Positions 60,422 to 64,000 of a stretch of DNA of 64,000 nt are shown here, piece by piece. Source of the stretch: Acidobacteriota bacterium (GTDB taxonomy: Bacteria > Acidobacteriota > Terriglobia > Terriglobales > Acidobacteriaceae); assembly GCA_016196065.1 (NCBI GenBank), contig JACPYL010000012.1:558001-622000 (forward strand), given 5' to 3'. How positions within the stretch are numbered: the stretch's first letter is position 1; every line of letters begins with the position of its first letter. Made by a program: the position numbers and the translations under genes. Below the pieces are notes generated by a model. It saw nothing but the letters and a program-made list of their open reading frames with translations. It did no database searches and was not told the origin of the DNA.

Positions 60422-61471
60422 ATGTCCGAAGCAAAACCAGTTCGCCTCACAGAGACCGTAAAAGCCGGTGGATGCGCCTCCAAGCTGAGCCCGGCATTGC
60501 TCGACAAAGTGCTGGGCAAACTGCCTCGACAGGAAGATCCCAGAGTCCTGGTCGGTTTCGACCATGCCGACGACGCGGGCGTGTACCAACTCACGCCTGA
60601 GCATGCGCTGGTGCAGACCGTCGACTTCTTCACTCCCATGGTCGACGATCCCTATACCTTCGGCCAGGTCGCCGCCACCAACGCGCTCAGCGATGTATAC
60701 GCCATGGGCGGAAAGCCGCTGACTTCGTTGGCTCTGGTTTGTTTTCCCGAAAAATCCGATCTCGAGATCCTGGAACGGATCCTCGCGGGCGGCCTCTCGA
60801 AGATGATCGAAGCCGGATGCACCGTCGTCGGCGGCCACAGCATTCGCGACGAGGAGACGAAATTCGGATACGCCGTGACCGGCCTCATCCATCCGCAAAA
60901 AGTTCTCGCCAACAGCGGCGCGAAGCCGGGAGACTCTCTCGTCATGACGAAGGCCATCGGCACGGGTGTGATTTCGACGGCCATCAAGAAAGGCGCGGCC
61001 GATCCAGCCTGGATCGCGGCATCGGTCGCTTCCATGACGACCCTTAACAAGAAAGCTGCGGAACTCATCGCCAACAAGGGATATCAGGTGCACGGCATGA
61101 CCGACATCACCGGCTTTGGTGTGATTGGGCATGTCCGCGAAATGGCGTTGGCAAGCCACGTCTCGGTGCAACTATTCTCGAACCAGTTTTCCCTGCTGCC
61201 CGGAGCCCTGTTGAGCGTGCGCGCCGGGCACATTCCCGGCGGCCTCAAAGCCAACCGCGAGTTCGCCGAATGTGTGGTCGAGTACCAGGCGAACATTCCG
61301 GAGGATCTCAAGACGCTGCTCTTTGATCCTCAAACCGCCGGCGGACTCTTCATCTCAATCGCGCCCCACGAATGTGAAGGGTTCGTGCGCGAGTTGGAGG
61401 ACTTGGGATTTCCCGCGCGCCACGTCGGCGATGTGATGGAAGCCGCAAAGCCTTTGATTCGAGTGTTGTGA
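60422..61471 (+). CDS. selD: Selenide, water dikinase (selenophosphate synthetase), Cys form
   Basis: A 349-residue protein read from the ATG at 60422; a longer in-frame reading from 60209 is spurious. The active-site segment is KAGGCASKLSP (Cys 18, Lys 21), where many organisms have selenocysteine. Other motifs are LVGFDHADDAGVYQLTPEHA near 42, QTVDFFTPMVDDPYTFGQVA near 64, TNALSDVYAMGGKPLTSLAL near 84 and VGGHSIRDEETKFGYAVTGL near 138. It makes selenophosphate from selenide and ATP. No selA, selB or Sec tRNA is in the window, so whether it serves Sec or 2-selenouridine is open. A large inverted repeat follows. Confidence 0.94.
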   Translation: MSEAKPVRLTETVKAGGCASKLSPALLDKVLGKLPRQEDPRVLVGFDHADDAGVYQLTPEHALVQTVDFFTPMVDDPYTFGQVAATNALSDVYAMGGKPLTSLALVCFPEKSDLEILERILAGGLSKMIEAGCTVVGGHSIRDEETKFGYAVTGLIHPQKVLANSGAKPGDSLVMTKAIGTGVISTAIKKGAADPAWIAASVASMTTLNKKAAELIANKGYQVHGMTDITGFGVIGHVREMALASHVSVQLFSNQFSLLPGALLSVRAGHIPGGLKANREFAECVVEYQANIPEDLKTLLFDPQTAGGLFISIAPHECEGFVRELEDLGFPARHVGDVMEAAKPLIRVL

Positions 61472-61522
61472 GTGGTCGATCCGATCTGTTGAGCTGCTGA
61501 TAAATGCCGATGTTGACCTTGT

Positions 61523-61733
61523 TTTTGGGTGGGGCAGCGGTTCACCGCTGCGGTAAGCGCCCTGATTGAATGCGGCTCGATCCGCTGAGGGCAGAGCGCT
61601 CAACATATTGCATTTCTCCCGCGGTCTCTCCACGGGCCGACGTCACCGACGGGTATTACGCGGTGCACATCTCGGGGGCTGAACTCAAAACAAACGCCTC
61701 TACCGCAGCGGTGAACCGCTGCGCCACCCAAAA
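61523..61733. repeat. Long inverted repeat with 33-bp arms (32/33 identical)
   Basis: The left arm (61523-61555) begins TTTTGGGTGG and contains the hairpin GCAGCGG-TTCA-CCGCTGC; the right arm (61701-61733) is its reverse complement with one mismatch. The 145-bp spacer holds weaker palindromes (GGGCGGC-like and GAGGGC). It lies between selD and a DinB gene, ending 8 bp before the stop of the latter. It is the longest and best-preserved of the elements. Confidence 0.88.
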
Positions 61734-61741
61734 GTCCTTTG

Positions 61742-62254
61742 TCATCCTTGCAATAACGCCCATATCCACGCCAGGTGATGGTCGTCGTGTTCGGCGGCAA
61801 AATACAGATGATCCACCAGTCGCATGGGCTGCCGCAGCCGCGGATGCAGTTTTGTCCGGGCCACGTCCGCCGAGTTCATTGCCTCGATGCGCGTTAGCAG
61901 CCGCAACCGCGATGCGCGAAACTCCGCCACAATCGCCTCAATTGGCCGCGCATTGTGATTCGCCTCGTGCGTCCGGCGGTTGGTCAGGTCGGCGGCAGTG
62001 AGTTCCGCGCCTTCGGTGAGAAAGTCATCGACACGCGCCAGCCACAGTGACTCCAGATCGAGCAGATGCCCTACATGCTCCTGCGCCGACCACTTTTCTC
62101 CTGGCTTCCTCGCCAGAACTTCGCGAGATGCCCCGCGAACCAACTCCTCGATCCGCGCCGGTGTGCCACGCAACCGCGCACACAGATTCGGAAGCAACTC
62201 GACCGGAAACGTGAACTCGAACTTCCGCTCAAACCAGATGGGTGCCTGTTTCAT
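61742..62254 (-). CDS. DinB superfamily protein
   Basis: 170 residues from the ATG at 62254 ([14 protein letters not shown]), with GGAG before it. The DinB features are [20 protein letters not shown] near 67-86 and a C-terminal [20 protein letters not shown] near 146-165, giving histidines on two helices for a metal site. It resembles DinB-like thiol-transferase or hydrolase relatives; no substrate can be given. It is divergent from the aldo/keto reductase gene across 156 bp. It is the third DinB-fold protein of this window. Confidence 0.8.
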   Translation of the reverse strand: MKQAPIWFERKFEFTFPVELLPNLCARLRGTPARIEELVRGASREVLARKPGEKWSAQEHVGHLLDLESLWLARVDDFLTEGAELTAADLTNRRTHEANHNARPIEAIVAEFRASRLRLLTRIEAMNSADVARTKLHPRLRQPMRLVDHLYFAAEHDDHHLAWIWALLQG

Positions 62255-62410
62255 GAGGACTCCAGAGTTTTGCCTGTCACGGAAATGATGCCGCAGAGAA
62301 GCGTCCCGATTCACCATTTCCCGCAACGGGCACGCCGGTCCACGAATCGATTAAACTGGAAGCCGACGATCCACTCCTTGAACCCTGCTACCTCCCCGAA
62401 AGGAGCCCTC

Positions 62411-63400
<990 letters not shown>

Positions 63401-63629
63401 TCCGGCTTGGTTGGAGAAGAAGCGTTTACTGTGACGAGGCGTCAATGGGAAAGAAAGTGCATCTCAAACCTGTTCATTCCCCATTACTCAGCGGCGCAGT
63501 TGCGGAACGCGTGGAAGCCGACCATGAGTAGACTCGGACTCTGGTTCGCGGTTCGTGATGAGCCACGATCCCATCAACCATTCGGTAGTCTTTCAAAGAC
63601 TCCAATGGTCACCCGAGGTTCGTGTCAAA

Positions 63630-64000
63630 CTATTTGGGAGTGTCACGGGAAACCGGCCGAATCCGCTCGGCTGGAACGATCCCTTCCCCTTCCAGCAGAG
63701 CATAGAAGCGATCGGCGGCCAGGTTCGTGATCGTCTCAATTTTCCCGGAAGGCCAGCGGACCTCCAGCGACTCAATCTTCTCTGCCGACCCCAGCCCAAA
63801 GTGCAAACGAAAATCGTTCTGGGAGATGTAGCTACCGCCACTGTGAACCTCGTCGGTCTGCGTCATCCCTCCGGCGACGACCTTGACGCGCGCCCCGATT
63901 GCCATGCGATTGCTCTTCGTACCCGCCAGTTCCAGACTCACCCAGTGCCGGCCGGGAACACCGTGGTTCCGCAGGATCATCGGCGCGCTATCGAGATCCT
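63630..64000 (-). CDS. CRTAC1/ASPIC-UnbV protein, N-terminal part cut by window
   Basis: A minus-strand frame open to the right edge; the visible 123 codons are the C-terminus. It starts with DLDSAPMILRNHG, the usual link between the FG-GAP propeller and ASPIC domain, followed by MAIGARVKVVAGGMTQTDEV, SGGSYISQNDFRLHFGLGSA and LEVRWPSGKIETI. This is the same ASPIC arrangement as in the 2-10 kb operon. The remaining part lies beyond the window, so the protein is partial and not a pseudogene. About 230 bp separate it from the aldo/keto reductase gene. Confidence 0.88.
   Translation of the reverse strand, partial: DLDSAPMILRNHGVPGRHWVSLELAGTKSNRMAIGARVKVVAGGMTQTDEVHSGGSYISQNDFRLHFGLGSAEKIESLEVRWPSGKIETITNLAADRFYALLEGEGIVPAERIRPVSRDTPK

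Noticed and set aside
60326-61171. Minus-strand frame of 281 codons opposite selD
   Set aside because: Shadow of SelD, whose catalytic motifs are intact in the other strand.

Overview
The window reads as chromosomal DNA of a Gram-negative, soil-type bacterium, most likely an Acidobacteriota (Terriglobia-like) genome or metagenome contig. Evidence: an outer-membrane gene (lpxC), an Oar-like TonB-dependent receptor with an N-terminal carboxypeptidase-regulatory domain, large Ser/Thr kinases fused to TPR or PD40 domains, CRTAC1/ASPIC-UnbV proteins, DUF5666, DUF2393 and three DinB-fold proteins, and many intergenic palindromic repeats of the kind common in that phylum. This assignment is inference. 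I saw no rRNA, tRNA, CRISPR array, insertion sequence, phage or plasmid gene.

Layout. 1-1.9 kb: a truncated FAD oxidoreductase and a DinB protein. 2.1-10.1 kb: a tight minus-strand operon of three FG-GAP/ASPIC exported proteins plus one NQR2/RnfD-like membrane protein; a fourth ASPIC gene is cut by the right edge. 10.4-12 kb: a CPA2 antiporter divergent from a small KNQ-heptad protein, with a perfect CRP-type palindrome between them. 12-14.7 kb: a nitrate/sulfonate/taurine-type ABC importer. 14.8-19.1 kb: an ornithine-cyclodeaminase-like enzyme divergent from a GntR regulator, a SelA/DgaE-like PLP enzyme and an exported ADP-ribosylglycohydrolase, with a likely GntR operator. 19.2-28.5 kb: a small NHLP-like protein, a kinase-TPR protein, a TonB-dependent receptor, a DUF5666 protein and a poly-Gly lipoprotein. 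28.6-32.5 kb: a hypothetical protein, a zinc metallopeptidase, a D-Ala-D-Ala-ligase-like ATP-grasp enzyme and an LprI-type protein. 32.6-49 kb: mostly housekeeping and membrane genes (SulP, glutamine synthetase, folK, REC-PilZ, lpxC, SDR, GT39-like transferase, ftsH, a PRTase-like protein, YtxH). 49-53.3 kb: two overlapping paralogous exported proteins. 53.7-56.5 kb: efp, acyP, apt, a 43-residue membrane micro-protein and a DUF2393 protein. 56.6-64 kb: a second kinase (PD40), a secreted hypothetical, selD, DinB, an aldo/keto reductase and the partial ASPIC gene.

The most unusual signal is not a gene. At least seven intergenic spaces carry long inverted repeats, usually two small hairpins in opposite orientation around a spacer. 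They share this layout but have unrelated sequences. Two copies of one hairpin differ only at two stem positions that pair with each other. The best candidates for an undescribed system are the ASPIC/NQR2 operon, the KNQ-heptad protein with its CRP-like promoter, and the metallopeptidase/ATP-grasp pair.
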